Below are positions 44,571 through 54,004 of a stretch of DNA of 64,000 bases, piece by piece. A program made the position numbers and the translations under genes. Under the pieces are notes generated by a model, which searched no databases, was not told where the DNA came from, and was given only the letters and a program-made list of their open reading frames with translations. Origin of the DNA: Aquila chrysaetos chrysaetos (taxonomy: Eukaryota; Chordata; Aves; Accipitriformes; Accipitridae). Each line of letters opens with the position of its first letter. Position 1 is the stretch's first letter. The stretch lies in contig NC_044006.1 in the NCBI RefSeq assembly GCF_900496995.4, forward strand, positions 60,929,204 through 60,993,203, given 5' to 3'.

Positions 44571-46660
44571 GGTGGTGGAACTGACAATTTCTGGAAGCAG
44601 ACAAAATTCAAATGGTAGAAATACTATTTGAAGGATTTACTATCAAAATATTACGATCCAGGTAATAACCACACAGGGAAAAAAATGTTCATAACGTGAG
44701 CTGTCTTCCTGATAAGTAAGTCTGTTGCTGTGATCTAAAACCTTTTAGCATGGAGACTCTAACCCTGTTCTCCATGGAGTAACATTGTACTTTAAAGATT
44801 AAAGGTGGGTGTTTGTGTGCAGACCTATACACGTGCACATATTAGGCTATGTACCATATGTATCTGAAATCTTTTCTGCTGAAAAAACTTGTTCCAATAA
44901 TTTCAGTGAACAAGGGCTTGAGTTGCCTTAAATGTTATGTAGAGAAAAATCTGTTTAGTTTGCTGCTTGAAGCTGCATTACAGCAGTCAGAAGCCCCTTA
45001 TTAAACTGAGTAGACCTGCTAATGCTAATAGATTTCTACTCACAGCTAACAGTATGAGTAAAAACTCATGGGAAGGGCTCCTAAGGTTTAAAAAACACAA
45101 GAGCTGGCCTGTTATTAGCAACAAGGTATTTTTTGCAGCAGTAGAATAGTGAATAAAATAGCCCAGGTCTTCAAACACAAGGTTATGTTTTTCAAAAAGG
45201 GATTTCTGATTTAATGGCAAGCTCATTAGCTGGTGTTTAGACTAGAAATGAATATGCAGCAATTCCCAGGGCACTCTCTGATGGGAAGATGATACTGTAG
45301 AAGTCATGTATTTTTCACACATGTAGCAGCAAGACATTTGGAATTTGTCACACGGGGACTGAACGTACAGATCCATATTTTTTTGGTCATAAAGTCAATA
45401 GTCTCAAGGTGAGAAACAGAGTTTTTTTACAACTTGAGATCACCTCAGATACATAGAAGTAATTAAAATCTATGGAAACACTGGAGTTGTTGAACACTAG
45501 AGTTAAAGCCACCGTGGTAGGAACAGCTTCAATAATTTTCATTGACATTTCTGAATTACTATTATGGCTGTATTTTATAGATTAACGCTATAAATACTAG
45601 TGTAGTAAATCAGAACAGATGGTCCATACTATGGTTGCAAACCCAGCTCAGTTTCAAACAAGAAAACTCTTTCTGCTCTATTTATCAAGTTAACCATTCA
45701 TCAGTGGAGCAGTCTTCATGAGTGCTTACTCTGAAGACTGACTTCATTAAAAATCAACTGGGGTTAATTAAACTTGCTTCTAAGGGTGTGTACATCACAT
45801 CGGTGAAGAGATTGTTCAATATTTGCACTCCTTAAATATCTGCGTAGCAGAGTTATGAAGAAGTGAAAGCTATTTTCAGCATCTCTATGCAAATGAGAAT
45901 CAGCTGGTGAGTTTGGGACAGTATGGGGATGAGCCAGGCTAGGTTTACGAGAAACAAGGTCTCAAATGGCTTAGGCAAATACAGGCTGCTCCTCCCTGTA
46001 GAAGAGCACTGGAATTATTTCTCCTTTCTGAGCTTGAAATTAACACCTCAGATTGACAATAGAAAACACAGCTGAGCAGCTGAATGCAAGAAATCAATTG
46101 CTGTCTCTGGACTTGCCAAGTTACTTGCCTGTAGAAATGCCAAGTGCTTTTCAGTAACAATAGGGTTTAGCACTCAGCAGAAGAAATGTCTGTCTTCATC
46201 TTTTAAATCTCCCAGTTGTGTTCCACAGCTTGAATTCAGTACAAGAAACCATGGAAAAGAAAATACTGAATTTAAACCAGCAAAAGTGGATTCAACACAG
46301 CCTGGGATGGCTGCTTCTGCAGAGGCGGTCACAGAGCAATGCAGCAAAAACTTGAGGTTGTGTTGTTTTTAGGCAAGCAATAGCACACAAATAGGAGAAA
46401 AACTGATAGTTTGTAGAAACATGCTCAAAGAGAGGTTAAGTGATATGTAATAGACACTTGGCAGAAAAGGAGGATTACTCCTCCTTGTGCACTGAGTATC
46501 ACAAGTCTGTTTGACCTGAAATGTAATCCTGACTGGCAGCCCATCTGCGCATCATTTGCTCTTGACTTGAATCATTTATGAGAGTGTCCCAGTGGCCGTT
46601 CCACAGTACCCATTTGATCACAAAAAACTCGTGGCCTGTCTGGACATTTCTGCTGCTGAG
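44571..46660 (+). pseudogene. Decayed tandem copy of the polyketide synthase
   Basis: Three blocks match exons of the intact gene in the same order and strand. About 44571-44716 matches exon 2: TGACAATTTCTGGAA is shared, the exon still ends near a GTAAGT, and in-frame stops are present. About 45337-45378 matches part of exon 3 (GGAATT..ACGG..CTGAACG...GATCCA). About 45581-46660 matches scattered parts of exon 6: AGTGTAGTAAATCAGAACAG against AGTGCAGTAAATCAGAATGG; GGGTTAATTAAACTTGCTTC; AGCTGAGCAGCTGAATGCAA; the GGGATGGCTGCTTCTGCAGA stretch; CCAGTGGCCGTTCCACAGTA and CAAAAAACTCGTGGCCTGTC. Most of the acyltransferase is missing, exons 1, 4 and 5 and everything after the acyltransferase/dehydratase junction are not found, and stops and indels are frequent. 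Introns persist between blocks, so it is a duplicated, not a retroposed, pseudogene. A possible faint match continues to about 46770. Confidence 0.87.
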
Positions 46661-47353
46661 AACTACTGACTCTTGAACTGTCAACGGTTCTTTCATTGCT
46701 AGTTCTGGACTTCAAAGGCAGAGACTGCAGTGGCAAAAATACAAAAGCTAAATGAAAAACAGGCATTTTGCTCAACTTAAATTCCATTACTACATTTGTC
46801 AAATAAAGAGAAAGAACAGGTGTGGGACATTGAGCATTAAAATAAAATTTGTTGAACAGTTAGGGATGGAACAGAGCAGAAATCTGAAAATAGTGACTGC
46901 TGCCAGTAATTGTAGCATTGCCTACATCTGTCTCCTGAAAATTTTATTTCCCCCAGCAATATTTGCAGTGTTTACAAAATAGTGCAACTAGACTTGATGG
47001 ACATGACAATATGAATGAGTGCCGACAAGAAGCAAACTAGGATGTGTTAGGCCAAGGCTTAACTGGGTATGCCAGGGTCTGCACTGTGACACTGCAGGGA
47101 CACAGCTCTGCCGGGCATGTCACAGGGCCGTGCTCAGGAGCAAAGCCGAAAGCAGTGGAAGTGTCACTTCTCTTCCAGTCAGTACAATGAGGCGTGGAGC
47201 GTATCTATGTTGGTATTTGAGGCATTTCTGTGGAAGGGTGGGACAAGGAAGTGGGTTTTGCTTTTGCTCTAAGGGCATCAAGTTTCCCCATTCCTTTCAG
47301 TGGGGAGCTCCCAGTCCCAGAGCCACTTCTCAGCAACAGTGCTTCTGGCATGT
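46661..47353. other. Intergenic, no gene recognised
   Basis: Between the dead polyketide synthase and the provirus. No further exon of the paralogue is convincing here. Confidence 0.4.
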
Positions 47354-47358
47354 GAGCG
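47354..47358. repeat. Target-site duplication, left copy (GAGCG)
   Basis: GAGCG directly before the left LTR; the identical GAGCG lies directly after the right LTR at 54584-54588. Five bases is the spacing expected of ERVL-type and some other retroviral integrases. Confidence 0.93.
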
Positions 47359-47937
47359 TGTCGTGGTTTAACCCCAGCCAGCAACTAAGCACCACGCAGC
47401 CGCTCACTCACTCCCCCCCCACCCAGTGGGATGGGGGAGAAAATCGGGAAAAAGAAGCAAAACCCACGGGTTGAGATAAGAACAGTTTAATAGAACAGAA
47501 AAGAAGAAACTAATAATGATAATGATAACACTAATAAAATGACAACAGCAATAATGAAAGGATTGGAATGTACAAATGATGCACAGTGTAATTGCTCACC
47601 ACCCACCGACCGGCACCCAGCTAGTCCCCGAGCGGCGATTCCCCGCCCCCACTTCCCAGTTCCTATACTAGATGGGACGTCACATGGTATGGAATACCCT
47701 GTTGGCCAGTTTGGGTCAGGTGCCCTGGCTGTGTCCTGTGCCAACTTCTTGTGCCCCTCCAGCTTTCTCGCTGGCTGGGCATGAGAAGCTGAAAAATCCT
47801 TGACATTAGTCTAAACACTACTAGCAGCAACTGAAAACATCAGTGTTATCAACATTCTTCTCATACTGAACTCAAAACATAGCACCGTACCAGCTACTAG
47901 GAAGACAGTTAACTCTATCCCAGCTGAAACTAGGACA
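47359..47937 (-). repeat. 3' LTR of the young provirus
   Basis: 579 bases; in sense direction begins TGTCCTAGTTTCAGCTGGGA and ends GGGGTTAAACCACGACA. It contains a TATA-like AGTATAGG (complement of 47660-47670) and an ATTAAA poly-A signal (complement of 47486-47491). Two frames of 81-85 codons inside it have identical twins in the other LTR and are not genes. Confidence 0.95.
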
Positions 47938-48471
47938 GTATCCACCCCTTATTCTATACCATTGACGTCATGCTCAGTTCCCATACCTTTAGTTACATCC
48001 TGGTCAATCATCAACACCTTATCTATCACTTTGAGACATATGAACAATGATATATATATATATATATATATACATACACAGAGATATCATTCCTTTAGTT
48101 TATGGGTTATGTTCATTAAATGTTCATTGAGTTCATTTAGTTCCTGACTCTGGGCTCCATCCGTCATACCAGTCTTTCTGGGCAGGAGGGATGGTGCAAA
48201 GTCCTCTCAGTCGGTAGAGCAGAGTTGGGCTTCAGTGCAGTATGACGAGCAGTTGACATTGGACGCAGCAGGAGGATGGTGTGCACCGTTGGATTGTTGC
48301 ATGCTGGAGTCAGTTCTGGTTCCATCACTACTGCGCTTCGCTCAGTTTTATCACAGTTTTTCTTGCTTGATCTAAGTGATTCTTACTATAGTACTATGGA
48401 TATAGCATATAACAATTATAGTAATGATAACATACAGTAGCAGGGTTATATAGCAACTAGTATCATACAGT
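47938..48471 (-). other. Provirus 3' non-coding region (no env)
   Basis: 534 bases between the end of pol and the 3' LTR. A short purine run next to the LTR (complement of 47941-47950, AAGGGGTGGA) is the candidate polypurine tract for plus-strand priming. A (TA)n tract lies at about 48048-48072. No frame long enough for an envelope protein exists. Confidence 0.75.
48048..48072. repeat. (TA)n tract
   Basis: About 12 TA units inside the provirus 3' region; the older relative at 9745-9783 has a shorter TA stretch followed by 23 C at the same place. Confidence 0.9.
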
Positions 48472-51400
48472 TTAATTCTGGCTATTCTCACCTAAAATTA
48501 AATCCCCTTGAGGCACACATCGGACTTCCCCATCTTTTCGCATCACCCACCAAGTGCACCCAGGCCCTTGAGCAAAAGCAATCCCACGAATGGGTTTACC
48601 TTTGCCTGAGGCAGGAGTAACCCAGACTGTCTTCCCTAACATATTTTTTGTGTGCACTACAGGGACTTTATCCCCTTCTACAGTACGTAAAAATTCTGAC
48701 TGGGCAGGGCCACCCCGATTGGCAGATCCTCTGGTGTTGACTAACCAGGTGGCTTTTGCTAAATGTGTATCCCAATGTTTGAAAGTTCCACCCCCCATTG
48801 CTCTCAATGTAGTCTTTAACAGTCCATTGTATCGCTCAATTTTCCCAGAGGCTGGTGCATGATAGGGGATGTGATACACCCACTCAATGCCATGCTCTTT
48901 GGCCCAGGTGTCTATGAGGTTGTTTCGGAAATGAGTCCCGTTGTCTGACTCAATTCTCTCTGGGGTGCCATGTCGCCACAAGACCTGCTTTTCAAGGCCC
49001 AGGATAGTGTTCCGGGCAGTGGCATGGGGTACAGAATATGTTTCCAGCCATCCGGTGGTTGTTTCCACCATTGTGAGCACATAGCGCTTGCCTTGGCGAG
49101 TTTGTGGGAGTGTGATATAGTCAATCTGCCAGGCTTCCCCAAATTTATATTTCAGCCATCGTCCTCCATACCACAGGGGTTTTAACCGTTTGGCTTGCTT
49201 AATTGCAGCACATGTTTCACATTCATGGATAACCTGTGCAATAGTGTCCATGCTCAAGTCCACCCCTCGGTCACGAGCCCATCTATATGTTGCATCTCTT
49301 CCCTGATGGCCTGAAGCATCATGGGCCCATCGAGCCATAAATAGCTCACCCTTATGTTGCCAGTCCAAGTCCACCTGAGCCACTTCAATCTTGGCAGCCT
49401 GATCCACCTGTTGGTTATTTTGATGTTCTTCAGTGGCCCGACTCTTGGGTACGTGAGCATCTACGTGACGTACTTTTACAACCAGATTCTCTAGCCGGGA
49501 TGCGATATCTTGCCACAGTGCGGCAGCCCAAATGGGTTTACCTCTGCGCTGCCAGTTGCTCTGCTTCCACTGCTGTAACCACCCCCACAGGGCATTTGCC
49601 ACCATCCATGAGTCAGTATAGAGATAGAGCACTGGCCACTTTTCTCTTTCAGCAATGTCTAACGCTAGCTGGATGGCTTTCACCTCTGCAAACTGACTCG
49701 ATTCACCTTCTCCTTCAGCAGTTTCTGCGACTAGTCGTGTAGGATTCCATACAGCAGCCTTCCACCTCCGATGCTTTCCCACAATGCGACAGGACCCATC
49801 AGTGAACAGAGCATATTGCTTCTCATTTTCTGGCAGTTTATTATACAGCGGGGCTTCTTCAGCACGCGTTACCTCCTCCTCTGGCGACGTTCCAAAATCT
49901 TTGCCTTCTGGCCAGTCTGTGATCACTTCTAAAATTCCTGGGCGACTGGGGTTTCCTATGCGAGCCCGTTGTGTGATCATTGCAATCCACTTACTCCACG
50001 TGGCATCAGTCGCGTGATGTGTAGAGGAGACCCTCCCTTTGAACATCCAGCCCAGCACTGGCAGTCGGGGTGCTAAGAGGAGCTGTGTTTCAGTACCAAC
50101 CACTTCTGAGGCAGCTCGAACTCCTTCATATGCTGCCAATATCTCTTTTTCAGTTGGAGTATAGCGAGCCTCGGATCCTCGATATCCTCGACTCCAAAAC
50201 CCCAGGGGTCGACCTCGGGTCTCCCCGGGTGCTTTCTGCCAGAGGCTCCAGGTAGGGCCATTCTCCCCGGCTGCAGTATAAAGCACATTTTTAACATCTT
50301 GTCCTGCCCGGACTGGTCCAAGGGCTACTGCATGAACAATCTCCCGTTTAATTTGTTCAAAGGCTTGCTGTTGCTCAGGGCCCCATTTAAAATCATTCTT
50401 CTTCCGGGTCACTTGATAGAGAGGGCTTACAATCAGACTGTAATTTGGAATATGCATTCTCCAAAAACCCACAACACCTAAGAAAGCCTGTGTTTCCTTT
50501 TTATTAGTCGGTGGAGACATAGCTGCTATTTTGTTGATCACATCCATTGGGATCTGACGACGTCCATCTTGCCATTTTATTCCTAAAAACTGGATCTCCT
50601 GTGCAGGTCCCTTGACCTTACTTTCTTTTATGGCAAAACCGGCTTTCAGAAGGATTTGGATTATCTTCTTCCCTTTCTCAAAGACTTCTTCTGCCGTGTT
50701 GCCCCATACAATGATGTCATCAATGTATTGCAGGTGTTCCGGAGCTTCACCTTTTTCCAGTGCAGTCTGGATTAGTCCATGGCAAATGGTGGGGCTGTGT
50801 TTCCACCCCTGGGGCAATCGATTCCAAGTGTACTGGACACCCCTCCAAGTAAAGGCAAACTGTGGACGACACTCTGCTGCCAGAGGGATTGAGAAAAACG
50901 CATTAGCAATGTCAATTGTAGCATACCACTTGGCTGCCTTTGACTCTAGTTCGTATTGAAGTTCTAGCATATCTGGAACGGCAGCACTCAGCGGTGGCGT
51001 AACTTCATTCAGGCCACGATAGTCAACTGTTAGTCTCCACTCCCCATTAGACTTTCGCACTGGCCATATGGGACTATTAAAGGGTGAGCGAGTTTTGCTG
51101 ATCACTCCTTGGCTCTCCAGTTGGCGAATCAACTTGTGGATGGGAATCAGAGAGTCTCGGTTGGTGCGATATTGCCGCCGGTGCACCGTCGTGGTAGCAA
51201 TTGGCACTTGTTGTTCTTCAACCCTCAGCAACCCCACGATCGAAGGGTCTTGAGAGAGACCAGGCAGGGTAGACAGCTGTTCAGTGCCCTCCGTCTCCAA
51301 GGCAGCTATACCAAAAGCCCATCGATACCCCTTCGGATCCTTAAAATACCCTCTCCTGAGATAGTCTATGCCAAGGATACACGGAGCCTCCGGACCAGTC

Positions 51401-51660
51401 ACAATGGGGTGTTTCTGCCATTCATTCCCAGTTAGGCTTACTTCAGCTTCCAATACAGTTAACTCTTGGGATCCCCCTGTCACACCAGAAATACAGATGG
51501 GTTCTGCCCCTTTATAACTTGATGGCATTAGAGTGCACTGTGCGCCGGTGTCTACTAGAGCCTTATACTCCTGTGGGTCTAACGTGCCAGGCCATCGAAT
51601 CCACACAGTCCAATAGACCCGGTTATCCCTTTCCTCCACCTGGCTGGAGGCAGGGCCCCT
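48472..51660 (-). CDS. pol: Provirus pol: protease, reverse transcriptase, RNase H, integrase
   Basis: Open from the codon after the gag stop; no ATG is expected because it is made as a gag-pol fusion. Counting from the GTG codon at 51639 (1055 residues): aspartic protease with DTGA at 30-33; reverse transcriptase with Asp243 and the YIDD motif at 305-308; RNase H with Asp614, Glu652, Asp676 and a later Asp746; integrase with a His/His/Cys/Cys zinc site (His773, His778, Cys807, Cys810) and the catalytic triad Asp840, Asp899, Glu935. All active-site residues are present and no stop interrupts the frame, unlike the older copy at 9660-12258. The first strand and integration machinery of the element therefore looks complete. 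Length fits a class III or gamma-like pol. No dUTPase domain is seen. Confidence 0.93.
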   Translation of the reverse strand, partial: RGPASSQVEERDNRVYWTVWIRWPGTLDPQEYKALVDTGAQCTLMPSSYKGAEPICISGVTGGSQELTVLEAEVSLTGNEWQKHPIVTGPEAPCILGIDYLRRGYFKDPKGYRWAFGIAALETEGTEQLSTLPGLSQDPSIVGLLRVEEQQVPIATTTVHRRQYRTNRDSLIPIHKLIRQLESQGVISKTRSPFNSPIWPVRKSNGEWRLTVDYRGLNEVTPPLSAAVPDMLELQYELESKAAKWYATIDIANAFFSIPLAAECRPQFAFTWRGVQYTWNRLPQGWKHSPTICHGLIQTALEKGEAPEHLQYIDDIIVWGNTAEEVFEKGKKIIQILLKAGFAIKESKVKGPAQEIQFLGIKWQDGRRQIPMDVINKIAAMSPPTNKKETQAFLGVVGFWRMHIPNYSLIVSPLYQVTRKKNDFKWGPEQQQAFEQIKREIVHAVALGPVRAGQDVKNVLYTAAGENGPTWSLWQKAPGETRGRPLGFWSRGYRGSEARYTPTEKEILAAYEGVRAASEVVGTETQLLLAPRLPVLGWMFKGRVSSTHHATDATWSKWIAMITQRARIGNPSRPGILEVITDWPEGKDFGTSPEEEVTRAEEAPLYNKLPENEKQYALFTDGSCRIVGKHRRWKAAVWNPTRLVAETAEGEGESSQFAEVKAIQLALDIAEREKWPVLYLYTDSWMVANALWGWLQQWKQSNWQRRGKPIWAAALWQDIASRLENLVVKVRHVDAHVPKSRATEEHQNNQQVDQAAKIEVAQVDLDWQHKGELFMARWAHDASGHQGRDATYRWARDRGVDLSMDTIAQVIHECETCAAIKQAKRLKPLWYGGRWLKYKFGEAWQIDYITLPQTRQGKRYVLTMVETTTGWLETYSVPHATARNTILGLEKQVLWRHGTPERIESDNGTHFRNNLIDTWAKEHGIEWVYHIPYHAPASGKIERYNGLLKTTLRAMGGGTFKHWDTHLAKATWLVNTRGSANRGGPAQSEFLRTVEGDKVPVVHTKNMLGKTVWVTPASGKGKPIRGIAFAQGPGCTWWVMRKDGEVRCVPQGDLILGENSQN

Positions 51661-51663
51661 CTA
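51661..51663 (-). promoter_or_regulatory. In-frame UAG between gag and pol (probable readthrough site)
   Basis: Gag and pol are in the same frame (53883 and 51639 differ by a multiple of three), separated only by this single UAG. That arrangement matches gammaretroviruses, where suppression of the stop makes gag-pol, rather than the -1 frameshift of class II elements. The stop is followed by purines and a GC-rich stretch that could fold, but I have not modelled a pseudoknot. Confidence 0.75.
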
Positions 51664-53883
51664 ATTCTGGCCAGAGTATCCGGTATTCACTTCTCGTAAA
51701 ATTGGCTCAGAAGTCCCTTCAAGAGGATCAGAAATAAGATCAGCCCTTCTGCTCTGTTTGGAAACTGGAGCGGCATTTTTCCTAGTAGAATCCCCTTTTG
51801 TGGTGGTTTTTCCTCGCAGCTCACGTACCCGTGCATTTAGGACCGAGGTAGGTTTTCCATCCCATTTCCTCATGTCCTCTCCATGATCACATAGGTAAAA
51901 CCACAGGGCACCTCGCGGTGTGTACCTTCTATATTCTCTCTCTTGGGCAGAGGAGCGCTCACTCCTAATAGCTGAGACATTGGTCCTTACAGGTGGGCAA
52001 TAGGACATATCCTCTTTGAATTGTTGGAAATCCTCGGACAGCTTCTCCACAGCCGAAATGCAGGCTTGTAGGGAGGAGGAGAGATTTTCTTCGTATTGAC
52101 GGAGTTGGCGAGCCACTTCATCCACTGTCGGTGCCTCTTCGTCTTTCCAGGTCATTATTGCCAGTGAGTTGGCATAGGACGATGGTGCGCTCCGTACAAA
52201 TTTCCGCCACATGGGTCGTGTGCATTGGACTTCGTCTGGATCTTTGGGTAATTGTGGGTTGTCCGGGTCATGATGAATCGTCTCTAGCACAGCTAATTCC
52301 CTCAGATATTGGATACCTTTTTCCATGGTGGTCCACTTGCTTGATTGACATATAACATCTTCCTTAAAGGGGTACCTTTCCTTCACACTTGACAAGAGTC
52401 GCCTCCAGAGGCTGATGGCTTGTGTTCCTCTTCCAATTGCCTTGTCAATGCCACCTTCCCTGGCAAGCGATCCCAGCTGCTTGGCTTCCCTACCTTCTAA
52501 TTCCAAGCTATTAGCCCCATTGTCCCAGCATCGGAGAAGCCAGGTGATAATATGCTCACCTATACGGCGGCCAAAATCTTTTCGCATATCTCGCAGCTCA
52601 CTCAAGGATAGGGACCGGGTTATTACCTCTGGTTCTGCCTCTTCCTCCTGTTCCCGTGATGGCCCTTGTTCACCTTCATCCTTTGCTAAGCGAGCTGATT
52701 TTTTATATTTCTTTTTCTGTACGGGGGCAACTGATACTGGTGCAGGTTGATCCGCTGGTTCAGTTGCAGTATCACTCGCCGGGTTTTGGATATCCGCAGC
52801 GTCTGTCGCCAAGGTTTGGGTAGCAGCATCTGTCGCCAAGGTTTGGGTAGCAGCAGTGCTCGTCGCTGGGGCTGGAGGGACCGCAGTGCCTGTTGCCAGG
52901 GTTTGGGTAGCTGCTGTGCTCGTTGCTGCGGCTGGAGGGGCTGCAGTGCCTGTTGCTGAGGTTTGGGTAGCCACAGTTCTCATTGCCAGGGCTGGAGGGG
53001 TCACGGTACCTGTCACCAAGGTCTGGGTGGCCGCAATGCTCGTCGCCGGGGCTGGAGGGGCCGCAGCGCCCATTGCCGGGGTTTGGGTGACCGCAGTGCT
53101 CATTGCTTTGTTGTTAGGTCCAGAGACCTTCTCTTCCCCTTGGGGGTGCTGAGTTGTGTCGAACAGGGCTCGATAGGCATGGGCCAGGCCCCAGCACGTT
53201 GCAGTGATTTGTATCTCTCTGGAGCTGCCGGGGTGACAGCATACCTTTTCCAAATATTTTACTAGTTCTTCTGGATTCTGCATTTGTTCAGGGGTGAATT
53301 TCCAAAACACTGGAGGTGCCCACTTTTCTAGGTACTTGCCCATACTACCCCACACACCCTGCCACTCATAATTATCCAGCCTCGGGGCAGACCTCTGGGT
53401 GATCTTCTTAAATAGTTGTTTAACCTTAAACAAGAGCTGAACCACATTCAGAAGCATGCTAATTCCCAGCAGTAGGGCTAGGACCGTGCTGGTATCAACA
53501 TCCCAAGAGTATTCAAATTTTTCAAAATTCCCAAACACCATTGTAACTGGACTGAAGGAGAAAGGAGAGGGGAAAAAAGGTATCCCACTCATAGACTGGT
53601 TTTCCAAGGAGGAAAGGTAAATGGTATAATTATTAATAGTTTCCCACAGATGGCTCCCGCCGTATAAAGGTGACAATGCTGAGTGCAAATACCGGATTAA
53701 TTCCACAACTGATGACTTTATCATACCATAAACCAGTGTTATACAATACATCAAAGCAAAAACCTTAATCCACCTCCCACGGATGATAAGCAGGAGAAGA
53801 GGGACTACATACAGCAAGTGAGGTGATGCATAACAGAACTTCAAAAACCAGAGCAACAACTCTAAGAACACATAAATCAACAT
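51661..53883 (-). CDS. gag: Provirus gag, unusual N-terminal membrane segments
   Basis: 740 residues from an ATG at 53883-53881 to a TAG at 51663-51661, uninterrupted. The first 160 residues are strongly hydrophobic in three blocks (about 1-34, 40-55, 130-153), which would be membrane-spanning. Residues about 262-365 are an Ala/Thr/Pro-rich imperfect repeat built on a TQT core. A short basic patch (KKKYKK, about 390) and an acidic stretch follow, then a capsid-like region (about 425-700) with a likely coiled coil near 600-640. No CCHC zinc knuckle is visible, unlike most orthoretroviral gag proteins. Role: structural polyprotein that assembles particles. Position, frame relation to pol and length support the gag call; domain homology is inferred from place rather than from strong motifs. 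Confidence 0.82.
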   Translation of the reverse strand: MLIYVFLELLLWFLKFCYASPHLLYVVPLLLLIIRGRWIKVFALMYCITLVYGMIKSSVVELIRYLHSALSPLYGGSHLWETINNYTIYLSSLENQSMSGIPFFPSPFSFSPVTMVFGNFEKFEYSWDVDTSTVLALLLGISMLLNVVQLLFKVKQLFKKITQRSAPRLDNYEWQGVWGSMGKYLEKWAPPVFWKFTPEQMQNPEELVKYLEKVCCHPGSSREIQITATCWGLAHAYRALFDTTQHPQGEEKVSGPNNKAMSTAVTQTPAMGAAAPPAPATSIAATQTLVTGTVTPPALAMRTVATQTSATGTAAPPAAATSTAATQTLATGTAVPPAPATSTAATQTLATDAATQTLATDAADIQNPASDTATEPADQPAPVSVAPVQKKKYKKSARLAKDEGEQGPSREQEEEAEPEVITRSLSLSELRDMRKDFGRRIGEHIITWLLRCWDNGANSLELEGREAKQLGSLAREGGIDKAIGRGTQAISLWRRLLSSVKERYPFKEDVICQSSKWTTMEKGIQYLRELAVLETIHHDPDNPQLPKDPDEVQCTRPMWRKFVRSAPSSYANSLAIMTWKDEEAPTVDEVARQLRQYEENLSSSLQACISAVEKLSEDFQQFKEDMSYCPPVRTNVSAIRSERSSAQEREYRRYTPRGALWFYLCDHGEDMRKWDGKPTSVLNARVRELRGKTTTKGDSTRKNAAPVSKQSRRADLISDPLEGTSEPILREVNTGYSGQN

Positions 53884-53978
53884 AATGACCAGCGACTATA
53901 AGACCAATATAATGAATGCTTATAACAAATTTGTTTTAACGAGCTCTGGTCAGGTTTGTCGTTATCTCAACCCTTCGG

Positions 53979-53996
53979 GCCCCACGTTGGGCGCCA
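53979..53996 (-). promoter_or_regulatory. Primer-binding site, tRNA-Lys type
   Basis: The sense strand reads TGGCGCCCAACGTGGGGC, complementary over 18 bases to the 3' end of tRNA-Lys(1,2), the primer of Mason-Pfizer-type viruses. It starts 8 bases after the LTR end, a slightly long spacer. Confidence 0.88.
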
Positions 53997-54004
53997 AAAT
54001 GGAC

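Noticed and set aside
46661-46800. Continuation of the dead polyketide synthase
   Set aside because: A short stretch resembles the later part of exon 6 (CAAAAGCTAAATGAA against CAAAAGTTAAATGAA), but the match is too short to extend the pseudogene with confidence.
47938-48471. Search for an env gene between pol and the 3' LTR
   Set aside because: Only 534 bases with short frames and no signal peptide or membrane anchor pattern. The element has no env.
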